Shown here piece by piece: positions 36,121 through 45,392 of a stretch of DNA of 64,000 nucleotides; position 1 is the first letter of the stretch; each line of letters begins with the position of its first letter. The stretch comes from Aureimonas endophytica. Lineage in GTDB: Bacteria > Pseudomonadota > Alphaproteobacteria > Rhizobiales > Rhizobiaceae. Below the pieces are notes generated by a model, which ran no database searches, was not told the DNA's origin, and worked only from the letters and a program-made list of their open reading frames with translations. Position numbers and translations under genes: made by a program. The stretch lies in the NCBI RefSeq assembly GCF_014642635.1, contig NZ_BMIQ01000005.1, positions 1 through 64,000 on the forward strand. The letters are read 5' to 3'.

Positions 36121-37254
36121 TCATGTCAGCCGGTCGAAGAGGCGCAGCAGCAGGGCGCGGCATTCGGCGAGCTCGGCCTCGGCGATCGATTCGTCCGGCC
36201 GATGCGCCTCGGCGATCGAGCCGGGACCGCAGATGATCGCGGGAATGCCAGCCGCTTGGAACAGGCCGGCCTCGGTGCCGTAGCTGACGGCGCCTTCCGG
36301 CGCGTGGCCGGCGAGATCGGCGACGAGCCGGGCGAGGTCCGATCCGCCCGGCAGGTCGAGCGCCGGATAGGCGGCGAGCGTCTCGCATTCGGCCGAGGCG
36401 AGGTCGCGCCCCGCGACGATGCCGGCGACCGCCGCCTCGACTTGGGCTTCGATCGCGGCCGGATCGACGCCCGGCACCGCCCGCGCCTCCCAGTCGAGGC
36501 GGCAGGCGTCCGGCACGATATTGACGCCGCTGCCGCCGGCGATGATCCCGACCTGGAGCGTCGAGACGGGCGGCGCGAAGTCGTGGTGGAACGGGCCGTC
36601 GGCCGCGAAACGCGCATGGAGGTCGCGGATGGCGAGCACCGCCTCGGCCGCGAGATGGATGGCGTTCTCGGCGAGATCGGGCCGCGAGGAATGGCCGGCG
36701 CGCCCCCGCAGCGTGATCTTCCCGGCGACCTTGCCCTTGTGGCGCAACACCGGACGCAGCTCCGACGGCTCGCCGATGATCGCGCCGAGCGGCGGAGCGC
36801 AGAGATCCGGCAGGCGGGCGAGAAGGTGCCGCACGCCGACGCAGCCGATCTCCTCGTCATAGGACAGCGCCACGTGGAGCGGCCGTTCGAGATCCGCCGG
36901 CAGGGCCGCCAGCGCCGACAGGACGGTGGCGACGAAGCCCTTCATGTCGCAGGCGCCGCGCCCGATCAGCCGGCCGTCCCGCCGGCGCAGCGTGAAGGGA
37001 TCGCCGGTCCAGCCGTCCTGATCGGCGGGCACCACGTCGAGATGGCCGGACAGGACATAGCCCGGCCGGTCGCGAGGGCCGAAGCTCGCGAAGAGATTCG
37101 CCCGGTCGCCCTCGGGGCCCGGCAGCACCGTCACCGCCGCGCCGAGCGCTTCGAGCCGATCTTTCGCGAAAGCGACGATCTCGCCGTTCGGCCGGCGGCA
37201 GACCGAGGGAAAGGCGACGAGACGCGCCAGAAGGTCGGCCGGCGAGAGATCCAT
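36121..37254 (-). CDS. Acetylornithine deacetylase-like M20 amidohydrolase
   Basis: A 377-residue M20 peptidase-family enzyme. Zinc-site motifs appear in order: LSGHLDVVPAD (His, Asp), GRGACDMKGF (Asp bridging), SYDEEIGCVG (catalytic Glu and ligand Glu), and a C-terminal GSIAEAHRPDES (His). The dimerisation domain contains GRAGHSSRPD. ArgE removes an acetyl group from acetylornithine, but here the gene is in a catabolic cluster, divergent from a peptide-type importer, so deacylation of an imported N-acyl or N-substituted amino acid is more likely. Confidence 0.88.
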   Translation of the reverse strand: MDLSPADLLARLVAFPSVCRRPNGEIVAFAKDRLEALGAAVTVLPGPEGDRANLFASFGPRDRPGYVLSGHLDVVPADQDGWTGDPFTLRRRDGRLIGRGACDMKGFVATVLSALAALPADLERPLHVALSYDEEIGCVGVRHLLARLPDLCAPPLGAIIGEPSELRPVLRHKGKVAGKITLRGRAGHSSRPDLAENAIHLAAEAVLAIRDLHARFAADGPFHHDFAPPVSTLQVGIIAGGSGVNIVPDACRLDWEARAVPGVDPAAIEAQVEAAVAGIVAGRDLASAECETLAAYPALDLPGGSDLARLVADLAGHAPEGAVSYGTEAGLFQAAGIPAIICGPGSIAEAHRPDESIAEAELAECRALLLRLFDRLT

Positions 37255-37519
37255 GGCAAGGGCTTCCAGTCACACGAGAAATGGCGGCGGCGCCGGGTCC
37301 GGCCCGAGGGCCGGTCGGCCGCGGGGCCGAGCAGAGGCCAAATTACCGTCGATTATGATTGTTGACAATCAGAACCGTTTGGTGCTGATTGTTTGTGCCG
37401 CCGCCAATCTGCCGAAGAATGCGGCGCCGCAGCATCCGCGACATGCCCGGCCGATCCCGCGATCCGGCCATCCCGCCGCCCCCCGTGGCCGACATCCCGC
37501 GAACCCGAAGGTCGAACGC
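37255..37519. other. Divergent promoter region, deacylase / peptide importer
   Basis: A 265-base gap with a candidate GntR operator at 37357-37370. A TTGACA at 37363-37368 overlaps it and points toward the importer, with TGATTG 17 bases later at 37386. Such overlap suits repression. No gene is seen in the gap. Confidence 0.55.
37357..37370. promoter_or_regulatory. Candidate GntR operator, site 2
   Basis: GATTGTTGACAATC, a perfect 6-bp inverted repeat around TG. The inner 12 bases are the reverse complement of site 1 (36086-36097). It overlaps the likely -35 box (TTGACA) of the importer operon. Confidence 0.68.
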
Positions 37520-39136
37520 ATGCCGAAGCTCTCCGATTCCGCATTCGAGGCGCTGCCGTCCGGCGACCGCCATTTCGTCCTCGACGCCCTGCGGCGCGGC
37601 GCGCAGCGGCGCGACATCCTGAAGCTCCTCGGTCTCGCCGGCATGAGCGCGGCGCTCGGCGGCTCGGTCCTGTCCGGCGCGACGCGCGCCTTCGCCGCCG
37701 AGCCGAAGAAGGGCGGCTCGATCCGCGTCGCGAGCTACGCCGCCTCCAGCGCCGACATGCTGGACCCGGCCAAGAGCTCCAACGCCTCCGACTACGTGCG
37801 CTGCAACTTCCTCTATAACGGCCTCACCCGCATCGACGAGACCGGCGCGCCGGTGCCCGAGCTTGCCGAGACGGTCGAGACCAAGGACGCCAAGACCTGG
37901 ATCTTCAAGCTGCGGAAGGGCGTCACCTTCCATGACGGCAAGGCGCTGACCGCCGAGGACGTCGTCTTCTCGCTGAAGCGCCATCTCGATCCGGCCGTCG
38001 GCTCCAAGGGCGCCAAGCTCGCCGCGCAGATGGCCGAGATCTCGGGCTCGGGCCAGGAGGTGACGATCGCGCTGACCGGCCCGAATGCCGACTTCCCCGC
38101 CATCCTCGGCACCAGCCAGTTCCTGATCGTGCCGAAGGGCACGGAGGACTTCTCGAAGGGCATCGGCACCGGCCCGTTCAAGCTGGCCGAGTTCCAGCCG
38201 GGCGTGCGCACGCTCGTCACGCGCAACGACAACTACTGGCGCAATGGCGGCCCGCATCTCGACCAGATCGAGTTCTTCGGCCTCGCCGACGAGCAGGCCC
38301 GCGTCAACGCGCTGATGTCGGGCGACGTGCAGCTCGCCTCCACCATCAATCCGCGCTCGCTGAACGTCCTGGAGGGCTCCGGCGGCTTCGAGGTGCTGCA
38401 GACCAGCGCCGGCAACTACACCAATCTCATCCTGCGGCTGGACGACGGCCCGGGCAAGAATCCGGATTTCGTGCTCGGCATGAAATATCTGATGAACCGC
38501 GATCTCATCCGCTCGGCGATCTATCGCGGCTATGCCGAGATCGCCAACGACCAGCCGATCCCGGCCTCGAACCGCTTCCATGCCGACCTGCCGCAGCGCC
38601 CCTTCGATCTCGACAAGGCGAAGTTCCACTTCGGCAAGGCCGGCGTCCTCGGCCAGACCATCCCGGTCGTCGCCTCGCCGGCGGCCGACAATTCGGTCGA
38701 GATCGCGACGCTGATGCAGCAGGAGGCCAAGAAGATCGGCCTCACGCTCGACATCCAGCGCGTGCCGTCCGACGGCTACTGGTCGAACTACTGGATGAAG
38801 GCGCCGGTCGGCTTCGGCAACATCAATCCGCGCCCGACCGCCGATCTGCTGCTCAGCCTGTTCTATCTCTCCAATGCCGACTGGAACGAGTCGCGCTGGA
38901 AGAACGAGCGCTTCGACCAGCTCGTCGTCGGCGCCCGCGCCGAGACGGACGAGGCGAAGCGCCGCCAGATGTATCACGACGCCCAGGCCCTCATCCAGGA
39001 GGAGTCCGGCGTGATCATCCCGACCTTCATCTCCAATATCGACGTCCACGCGAAGACGCTGAAGGGCCTGAAGCCGATGCCGACCGGGCCGCTGATGGGC
39101 TATGCCTTCGGCGAGCATGTCTGGCTCGACGCCTGA
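37520..39136 (+). CDS. Peptide/opine ABC transporter periplasmic binding protein (family 5)
   Basis: A 538-residue DppA-type binding protein. The leader has a twin-arginine-like motif (RRDILKLLGLAG) and a hydrophobic stretch ending near AFA/AEP, suggesting Tat or Sec export. The mature part carries family-5 signatures: NFLYNGLTRID, FKLRKGVTFHDGKALTAEDVVFS and LDPAKSSNASD. It binds dipeptides, opines or other amino-acid derivatives. The ATG at 37520 (MPKLSD) starts the leader. It is the first gene of the importer operon and divergent from the deacylase. Confidence 0.92.
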   Translation: MPKLSDSAFEALPSGDRHFVLDALRRGAQRRDILKLLGLAGMSAALGGSVLSGATRAFAAEPKKGGSIRVASYAASSADMLDPAKSSNASDYVRCNFLYNGLTRIDETGAPVPELAETVETKDAKTWIFKLRKGVTFHDGKALTAEDVVFSLKRHLDPAVGSKGAKLAAQMAEISGSGQEVTIALTGPNADFPAILGTSQFLIVPKGTEDFSKGIGTGPFKLAEFQPGVRTLVTRNDNYWRNGGPHLDQIEFFGLADEQARVNALMSGDVQLASTINPRSLNVLEGSGGFEVLQTSAGNYTNLILRLDDGPGKNPDFVLGMKYLMNRDLIRSAIYRGYAEIANDQPIPASNRFHADLPQRPFDLDKAKFHFGKAGVLGQTIPVVASPAADNSVEIATLMQQEAKKIGLTLDIQRVPSDGYWSNYWMKAPVGFGNINPRPTADLLLSLFYLSNADWNESRWKNERFDQLVVGARAETDEAKRRQMYHDAQALIQEESGVIIPTFISNIDVHAKTLKGLKPMPTGPLMGYAFGEHVWLDA

Positions 39137-39145
39137 TCGACCCTC

Positions 39146-39171
39146 GCCATCCGCCGGCCCCGGCGGGTGGC
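39146..39171 (+). terminator. Hairpin directly after peptide-binding-protein gene
   Basis: Two 12-bp arms (GCCATCCGCCGG / CCGGCGGGTGGC, one mismatch) with a CC loop, 10 bases after the stop. No T-run. It probably causes partial termination or 3' stabilisation of the binding-protein message. Confidence 0.6.
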
Positions 39172-39193
39172 GCCCCTCGCGAGGAGCGACGCC

Positions 39194-40150
39194 ATGCACA
39201 ATCCGATGGTCCGGCTCGTCCTGCGGCGGCTCCTCGTCGCGCTCGGCACCCTGTTCTTCGTCGCGGTCGTGGTCTTCGCCGCGACGCAGCTCCTGCCGGG
39301 CGACGTCGCCCAGGCGATGCTCGGCCAGAGCGCCACGCCGGAGGCGGTGGCGGGCCTGCGCGCCGCGCTCGGCCTCGATGCGCCGGCCTGGAGCCGCTTC
39401 CTGTCCTGGCTCGGCGGCCTCCTCACCGGCGATGCCGGCATCTCGCTCGTCAGCCGCCAGCCGATCGGCAACCTCATCTGGACGCGCCTGTCCGCCTCGC
39501 TGACGCTGGCCGGCATCGTCGCGGCGGTCTCCGTGCCGCTGGCGCTCCTTCTCGGCATCACCTCGGCGGTCTGGCGTGGCAGCGCCTATGACCGGATCGT
39601 CGCGATCCTCACCGTCTCGGTCGTCTCGGTGCCGGAATTCCTGGTGGCGACGCTCGCCGTCCTCGTCTTCGCCGTGCATCTCCACTGGCTGCCGGCGCTC
39701 TCCTTCCTGCCGGCCTCGGCGACGCCGCTCCAGTTCCTGCGGGCCGTGGCGATGCCGGTGCTCAGCCTGTCCTTCGTCGTCGTGGCGCAGATGGCGCGCA
39801 TGACGCGGGCGGCGATGATCGAGGCGCTGAAGAGCCCCTATGTCGAGATGGCGATGCTGAAGGGCGCCGGTCCGGCGCGCATCGTCCTTCGCCACGCGCT
39901 GCCGAACTCGGTCGGCGCCATCGCCAATGCCGTGGCGCTCAGCCTTTCCTATCTGCTCGGCGGCGTCGTCATCGTCGAGACGATCTTCAACTATCCCGGC
40001 ATCGCCAAGCTGATGGTCGACAGCGTCGCGATGCGCGACATGCCGGTGGTGGAGGCCTGCGCCATCGTCTTCTGCGCCGTCTATCTCCTGCTCGTGACGC
40101 TCGCCGACATCGTCGCGATCCTCGCCAATCCGAGGCTGCGTCATCCATGA
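39194..40150 (+). CDS. Peptide ABC transporter permease, DppB-type
   Basis: A 318-residue inner-membrane permease. It has the N-terminal LVLRRLLVALGTLFFVAV helix, MLGQSATPEAV(A)GLRAALGLD (the DppB periplasmic segment), and the coupling loop YVEMAMLKGAGPARIVLRHALPN. ATG 39194 follows GGAGCGACGCC. Its stop overlaps the next start (ATGA). Confidence 0.94.
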   Translation: MHNPMVRLVLRRLLVALGTLFFVAVVVFAATQLLPGDVAQAMLGQSATPEAVAGLRAALGLDAPAWSRFLSWLGGLLTGDAGISLVSRQPIGNLIWTRLSASLTLAGIVAAVSVPLALLLGITSAVWRGSAYDRIVAILTVSVVSVPEFLVATLAVLVFAVHLHWLPALSFLPASATPLQFLRAVAMPVLSLSFVVVAQMARMTRAAMIEALKSPYVEMAMLKGAGPARIVLRHALPNSVGAIANAVALSLSYLLGGVVIVETIFNYPGIAKLMVDSVAMRDMPVVEACAIVFCAVYLLLVTLADIVAILANPRLRHP

Positions 40151-41025
40151 GCGATCTCGCCAAATCCCTGAGCCGCCCGATGCGCCAAGCCCTCCCGCGC
40201 CGCCGCCCGCCCGTCAACGCCATGGGCGCGCTCGGCCTCCTCATCGTCCTCGTCGCCGTCGCGGCGGCCGTTCTCGGCCCCTGGCTCGCCCCGCACGATG
40301 CCGGCGAGATCGTCGATTTCGACGTCTTCGGCGCCATGCGCGCCGATTTCCCGCTCGGCACCGACTATCTCGGCCGCGACATGCTGAGCCGCATCCTGCT
40401 CGGGGCGCGCTACACGGTGGGCATCGCCCTTCTCGCCACCCTCCTCGCCTGCCTCTCCGGCGCGCTGCTCGGCCTCTTCGCCGCCGTCGTCGGCGACTGG
40501 CCGGACGCCGTCCTGTCGCGCCTTCTCGACGCCCTCACCTCCATCCCGTCGAAGATGCTGGCCCTCGTCCTCGTCGCCGGGCTCGGCTCCTCGCTGCCGA
40601 TCCTCGTCGCGGTGCTCGGCTTCATCTATCTGCCCGGCTGCTTCCGCATCACCCGCGCGCTCGCCGTCGGCATCGCCCGCGAGGATTTCGTCCTCGCCGC
40701 AAGGGCGCGCGGCGAGGGCCGCCTCTACATCATGACGCGCGAGGTGATGCCCAACATGCTGGGGCCGCTTCTCGCCGATTTCGGCCTGCGCTTCGTCTTC
40801 GTCGTCCTGCTCCTGTCGAGCCTGTCCTTTCTCGGGCTCGGCGTGCAGCCGCCGGAGGCCGACTGGGGCTCGCTGGTGCGCGAGAATATCGGCGGCCTGC
40901 CCTATGGCGCGCCGGCGCTCGTCATGCCGGCGCTCGCCATCGCGATCCTGACGATCGGCGTCAATCTCCTGATCGACAACCTGCCGAAACGCTTCCGGGC
41001 GAAGAACGGGGAGGGCTCGCGATGA
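40147..41025 (+). CDS. Peptide ABC transporter permease, DppC-type
   Basis: A 292-residue permease. It has FPLGTDYLGRDMLSRIL (the DppC signature after the first helix), the coupling loop FVLAARARGEGRLYIMTREVMPN and LGVQPPEADWG near the end. It pairs with the DppB-type permease, and its stop overlaps the ATPase start by ATGA at 41022. Confidence 0.94.
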   Translation: MSDLAKSLSRPMRQALPRRRPPVNAMGALGLLIVLVAVAAAVLGPWLAPHDAGEIVDFDVFGAMRADFPLGTDYLGRDMLSRILLGARYTVGIALLATLLACLSGALLGLFAAVVGDWPDAVLSRLLDALTSIPSKMLALVLVAGLGSSLPILVAVLGFIYLPGCFRITRALAVGIAREDFVLAARARGEGRLYIMTREVMPNMLGPLLADFGLRFVFVVLLLSSLSFLGLGVQPPEADWGSLVRENIGGLPYGAPALVMPALAIAILTIGVNLLIDNLPKRFRAKNGEGSR

Positions 41026-42683
41026 TGGCGCCGCGCGAGGACGACAAGGTGGACGTGCGCGGCCTGCGCGTCACCGTGCCCGGCGCGGACGGCACCGAGA
41101 CGGCCATCGTCGAGAATATCGACTTCACCATCGCGCGCGGCGAGGTGCTGGCGCTGATCGGCGAATCGGGCTCCGGCAAGACCACGATCGCGCTTGCCAC
41201 CATGGGCTATGCCCGCCCTGGCTGCCGGCTCCATTCCGGCTCGATCCGCGTCTTCGGCATGGAGATCGTCGGGCGCCCGGAAGGCGAGCTGCGGCGCCTG
41301 CGCGGCAATCGCATCGCCTATATCGCCCAGAGCGCGGCGGCCGCCTTCAATCCCGGCCGCACCATCATGGCGCAGGTCATCGAGAGCGCCGTGATCCACG
41401 GCTCGATGCGGGCCGAGGCGGCGCGGGACAAGGCCAAGGCGCTCTTCGCCGAGCTCGCCCTGCCCGATCCCGAGACGATCGGCGAGCGCTATCCGCATCA
41501 GGTCTCGGGAGGCCAGCTCCAGCGGCTTCTCGCCGCCATGGCGCTCCTCAACGACCCCGATCTCGTCATCTTCGACGAGCCGACGACGGCGCTCGACGTG
41601 ACGACGCAGATCGAGGTGCTGATCGCCTTCAAGGCGGCGATCCGCGAGCGCGGCATCACCGGCATCTATGTCAGCCACGACCTCGCGGTCGTCGCGCAGA
41701 TCGCCGACCGGATCGCCGTGCTGAAGGGCGGCAAGCTCCAGGAGGCCGGCGAGGTCGCGCGGATGATCGCGGCGCCGAGCCATCCCTATACGCGCCAGCT
41801 CCTCGCCGCCGCCGCGCCCGCCGACCGACGCGGCGGGACGGAGCCGCGCCCGGCCGGCGAGATCCTGCTCGAAGGCTCCGGCATCCTCGCCGGCTACGGC
41901 CGCTGCGACCGGGACGGCCTGCCGAAATATCGCGTGCTGGAAGAGGTCGGCTTCCGCCTGGCGCGCGGCCGGACGCTCGGCGTCATCGGCGAATCGGGCT
42001 CCGGCAAGTCGACGCTGGCGCGCGTCGTCGCCGGTATCCTGCCGCCGACGCGCGGCGAGGTGCGGCTCGCCGGCCGGGCGCTCGCCCCGGCGCTGGGCGC
42101 CCGCACCCGCGAGGACCTGCGCCGCGTCCAGATCGTCTTCCAGAACGCCGACACGGCGCTCAATCCCGGCCGGACGATCGGCGAGATCCTCGCCCGCCCG
42201 CTCGCCTTCTACGGCCGCGCCGCCTCGGCGCGGGAGCGCGAGCGGCGCGTCGCGATGCTGCTCGACCGGGTGCGGCTGCCGGCGAGCGTCGCCGGCCGGC
42301 TGCCGCGCGAACTGTCCGGCGGCCAGAAGCAGCGCGCCAATCTCGCCCGCGCCCTTGCCGCCGATCCCGAAGTCATCCTCTGCGACGAGGTGACCTCGGC
42401 GCTCGACACGGTGGTGGGCGAGGCGATCCTCGACCTTCTCGCCGAGCTCCAGCGCGAGCTCGCCGTCTCCTATCTGTTCATCAGCCACGATCTCGGCGTG
42501 GTGCGGGCCTTGTCGGACGAGATCCTGGTGCTGAAACAGGGCCGGATCGTCGAGACCGGGCCGACCGAGACGGTCCTCGCCGCGCCCCGGGCGGACTATA
42601 CGCGGCAACTTCTCGCCTCCGTGCCGGAACTGCGCCCCGGCTGGCTGGAGGAGGTCGCCGCGCGGCGCGGCCTCGCCGCCTGA
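41022..42683 (+). CDS. Peptide ABC transporter fused double ATPase (DppD-DppF type)
   Basis: A 553-residue protein with two ABC domains in tandem. The first has Walker A GESGSGKT, signature VSGGQLQR and Walker B LVIFDEP; the second has GESGSGKS, LSGGQKQR and VILCDEVT. Separate DppD and DppF proteins are usually about 330 residues each, so this is the fused form without the full C-terminal oligopeptide domains or the usual iron-sulfur cysteines. It drives uptake through the two permeases. Confidence 0.94.
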   Translation: MMAPREDDKVDVRGLRVTVPGADGTETAIVENIDFTIARGEVLALIGESGSGKTTIALATMGYARPGCRLHSGSIRVFGMEIVGRPEGELRRLRGNRIAYIAQSAAAAFNPGRTIMAQVIESAVIHGSMRAEAARDKAKALFAELALPDPETIGERYPHQVSGGQLQRLLAAMALLNDPDLVIFDEPTTALDVTTQIEVLIAFKAAIRERGITGIYVSHDLAVVAQIADRIAVLKGGKLQEAGEVARMIAAPSHPYTRQLLAAAAPADRRGGTEPRPAGEILLEGSGILAGYGRCDRDGLPKYRVLEEVGFRLARGRTLGVIGESGSGKSTLARVVAGILPPTRGEVRLAGRALAPALGARTREDLRRVQIVFQNADTALNPGRTIGEILARPLAFYGRAASARERERRVAMLLDRVRLPASVAGRLPRELSGGQKQRANLARALAADPEVILCDEVTSALDTVVGEAILDLLAELQRELAVSYLFISHDLGVVRALSDEILVLKQGRIVETGPTETVLAAPRADYTRQLLASVPELRPGWLEEVAARRGLAA

Positions 42684-42745
42684 GCGATCGTCATTTTCTG
42701 CCGCGCCGACCCGTGAAAACGAGAGAGCCGGCTTCCGGCCGCCCC

Positions 42746-42770
42746 GCCGGCGGTCGATCCTGCCGCCGGC
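42746..42770 (+). terminator. Hairpin after importer operon
   Basis: A perfect 8-bp stem (GCCGGCGG / CCGCCGGC) with a 9-base loop, 62 bases after the ATPase stop and 40 before the aminotransferase start. In DNA this GC-rich it may be chance. Confidence 0.3.
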
Positions 42771-42810
42771 CCGGCCCTAGTCTCGGGGGCCTTTCCGCCG
42801 GAGCCGAGCC

Positions 42811-44190
42811 ATGCGCGCCAACAATCTCGTCCAGCTCGATCGCGAGCATCTCATCCATCCGGTCGTGTCCTGGGCCGGGCATGAGGCGCGCGGCGCGACG
42901 ATCCTCGAAAGCGCCAAGGGCGTCTTCCTGAAGGACACGGAAGGGCGCGAGCTGATCGACGGCTTTTCCGGGCTCTGGTGCGTCAATGTCGGCTATGGCC
43001 ACGAGTCGATCGTCGAGGCCGCCGCCGAGCAGATGCGGCGCCTGCCCTACGCGACCGGCTATTTCCACTACTCTTCCGAGCCGGCGATCCGTCTGGCCGC
43101 CAAGCTCGCCGAGCTCAGCCCCGGCGACCTGAACCATGTCTACTTCACCCTCGGCGGTTCGGACGCCGTGGATTCCGCCGTCCGCTTCATCCGCTACTAT
43201 TTCAACGTCACCGGCCGGCCGCAGAAGAAGCACATGATCGCGCTCCAGCGCGGCTATCACGGCTCCTCCACCATCGGCTCCGGCCTCACCGCCCTTCCCG
43301 TCTTCCACGACGGCTTCGACGCGCCGACGCCGATCCAGCACCACATCCCCTCGCCCTATCCCTATCGCAATCCGGCCGGCTCGGACGATGCCTCGGTGAT
43401 CGCCGCCTCCGTCGCCGCGCTGACAGCCAAAGTCGAAGAACTGGGGCCGGACAACGTCGCCGCCTTCTTCGCCGAGCCGGTGCAGGGGTCGGGCGGCGTC
43501 ATCGTGCCGCCGACCGGCTGGCTGAAGGCGATGGGCGAGGCCTGCCGCGCCCTCGGCATCCTCTTCGTCGCCGACGAGGTGATCACCGGCTTCGGCCGCA
43601 CCGGGCCGATGTTCGGCTGCGAGCACGACGGCGTGGTGCCGGACCTGATGACCGTCGCCAAGGGCCTCACCGCCGGCTACGCGCCGATGGGCGCCGTCCT
43701 GATGTCGGAGGCGATCTACCGCGCCATCGCCGACCATGCCCCGGCCGGCAAGCCGATCGGCCACGGCTTCACCTATTCGGCCCATCCCGTCTCGGCGGCG
43801 GTCGGGCTGGAAGTCATGCGGCTCTATACCGAAGGCGGCATCCTGGCGAACGGCCAGCGCGCCGGCGCGCGCTTCGCCGCGAAGCTGAAGGCGCTGGAAG
43901 CCCATCCGCTGGTCGGCGAGGTGCGGGTGCGCGGCCTTCTCGCCGGCGTCGAGCTGGTGACGGACAAGGCGAAGCGGACGAAGCCGGCGCCGGAACTGAA
44001 GCTTTCCGAACATCTCGCCCGCGCCGGCACGGCCCGTGGCCTGATCTTCCGCGCCTTCGCCGACGACATCGTCGGCTTCGCGCCGCCGCTCGTCTGCACG
44101 GAGGCGGAGATCGACCTTCTCGTCGCGCGGTTCGAGGCGGTGCTGGACGACGTCCTCGCCATCGCCGACATTGCCCGCGCGGCGGCCTGA
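42811..44190 (+). CDS. Class III (omega) aminotransferase
   Basis: A 459-residue PLP enzyme. K284 in TVAKGLTAGYAPMG is the cofactor lysine; FVADEVITGFGRTG carries the PLP-ring aspartate; GGSDAVDSA is the phosphate loop. The sequence begins NNLVQLDREHLIHP, like putrescine/beta-alanine:pyruvate transaminases (SpuC/AptA group). It moves the terminal amino group of an omega-amino acid or diamine to pyruvate, giving an aldehyde. It fits with the aldehyde dehydrogenase and the oxidases of the island. Confidence 0.9.
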   Translation: MRANNLVQLDREHLIHPVVSWAGHEARGATILESAKGVFLKDTEGRELIDGFSGLWCVNVGYGHESIVEAAAEQMRRLPYATGYFHYSSEPAIRLAAKLAELSPGDLNHVYFTLGGSDAVDSAVRFIRYYFNVTGRPQKKHMIALQRGYHGSSTIGSGLTALPVFHDGFDAPTPIQHHIPSPYPYRNPAGSDDASVIAASVAALTAKVEELGPDNVAAFFAEPVQGSGGVIVPPTGWLKAMGEACRALGILFVADEVITGFGRTGPMFGCEHDGVVPDLMTVAKGLTAGYAPMGAVLMSEAIYRAIADHAPAGKPIGHGFTYSAHPVSAAVGLEVMRLYTEGGILANGQRAGARFAAKLKALEAHPLVGEVRVRGLLAGVELVTDKAKRTKPAPELKLSEHLARAGTARGLIFRAFADDIVGFAPPLVCTEAEIDLLVARFEAVLDDVLAIADIARAAA

Positions 44191-44195
44191 GGATC

Positions 44196-45281
44196 ATGCG
44201 CATGAGCAGCGAGCGGCATTACAGGATCGCGGTGATCCCCGGCGACGGCATCGGCCGCGAGGTCGTGCCGGAAGGCGTCCGGCTTCTCGAGGCGGCGGCG
44301 GAGCGCTTCGGCTTCACGCTGGACCTCCGGCACCACGACTTCGCCTCCTGCGACTACTATCTCCAGCACGGCCGGATGCTGCCCGAGGACTGGCGCGACA
44401 TCCTGAAGCCGATGGACGCGATCTTCTTCGGCGCGGTCGGCTGGCCGGACAAGGTGCCGGACCACATCTCGCTCTGGGGCTCGCTCCTCCAGTTCCGCCG
44501 CGAGTTCGACCAATATGTGAACCTGCGCCCGGTGCGGCTGATGCCGGGCGTGCCCTCGCCGCTCGCCGGGCGCCGGCCCGGCGACATCGACTTCCTCGTG
44601 GTGCGCGAGAACACGGAAGGCGAATATTCGGCGGTCGGCGGCACGATGTTTCCGGGCACCGAGCGCGAGATCGTCATCCAGGAAACGGTGATGAGCCGGC
44701 ACGGCACCGACCGCATCCTGCGCTTCGCCTTCGATCTCGCCCGCTCGCGGCCGAAGAAACACCTCACCTCGGCGACGAAGTCCAACGGCATCGCCATCAC
44801 CATGCCCTGGTGGGACAGCCGCGTCGAGGCGGTCGGCGCCGACTATCCGGACGTGCGGCGCGACAAGTATCACATCGACATCCTGACCGCGCATTTCGTG
44901 CTGAACCCGGACCGGTTCGACGTCGTCGTCGGCTCCAATCTCTTCGGCGACATCCTGTCGGATCTCGGCCCCGCCTGCACCGGCACGATCGGCATCGCGC
45001 CCTCCGCCAACATCAACCCGGAAGGCCGCTTCCCCTCGCTGTTCGAGCCGGTGCACGGCTCGGCGCCCGACATCGCGGGCCAGGGCATCGCCAATCCGAT
45101 CGGCCAGATCTGGACGGCAGCGATGATGCTGGAGCATCTCGGCGAAACGGACGCCGCCGCCGCGATCCTCGCCGCGATCGAGGCGGCGCTCCAGACGGAG
45201 GAAGGCCGCACGCGCGATCTGAAGGGCCAGGCGACGACGCGGCAGGCCGGCGAGGCGGTGCTGGCGCGCTTCCTTGGCTGA
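44196..45281 (+). CDS. Tartrate dehydrogenase/3-isopropylmalate-type beta-decarboxylating dehydrogenase
   Basis: A 361-residue member of the isocitrate/isopropylmalate/tartrate dehydrogenase family. It has RIAVIPGDGIGREVV at the start, NLRPVRLMPGVPSPL, the ENTEGEYSAVGG loop, and the metal-site SNLFGDILSDLGP. Its group (TtuC-like) acts on tartrate or D-malate with NAD+ and Mg2+. ATG 44196 is chosen because GAGG lies 5 bases before; ATG 44202 is possible. It follows the aminotransferase by 5 bases, so they are one unit. Confidence 0.88.
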   Translation: MRMSSERHYRIAVIPGDGIGREVVPEGVRLLEAAAERFGFTLDLRHHDFASCDYYLQHGRMLPEDWRDILKPMDAIFFGAVGWPDKVPDHISLWGSLLQFRREFDQYVNLRPVRLMPGVPSPLAGRRPGDIDFLVVRENTEGEYSAVGGTMFPGTEREIVIQETVMSRHGTDRILRFAFDLARSRPKKHLTSATKSNGIAITMPWWDSRVEAVGADYPDVRRDKYHIDILTAHFVLNPDRFDVVVGSNLFGDILSDLGPACTGTIGIAPSANINPEGRFPSLFEPVHGSAPDIAGQGIANPIGQIWTAAMMLEHLGETDAAAAILAAIEAALQTEEGRTRDLKGQATTRQAGEAVLARFLG

Positions 45282-45392
45282 GGCGCAGCCGGCGGCGCCG
45301 GCATGGAGAGGCAGGCAAGATTACCGCGGGGCGCGCGGCTGAACCATCGGCCGCAGGCTCCGTTGCCCCTTCGTCAGGGGTCGGAGTTCGCC

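Noticed and set aside
37343-40144. A 933-residue minus-strand open frame opposite the peptide-binding protein and permease
   Set aside because: Low-complexity Arg/Asp/His-rich translation with no domain, opposite two clearly recognisable transporter genes.
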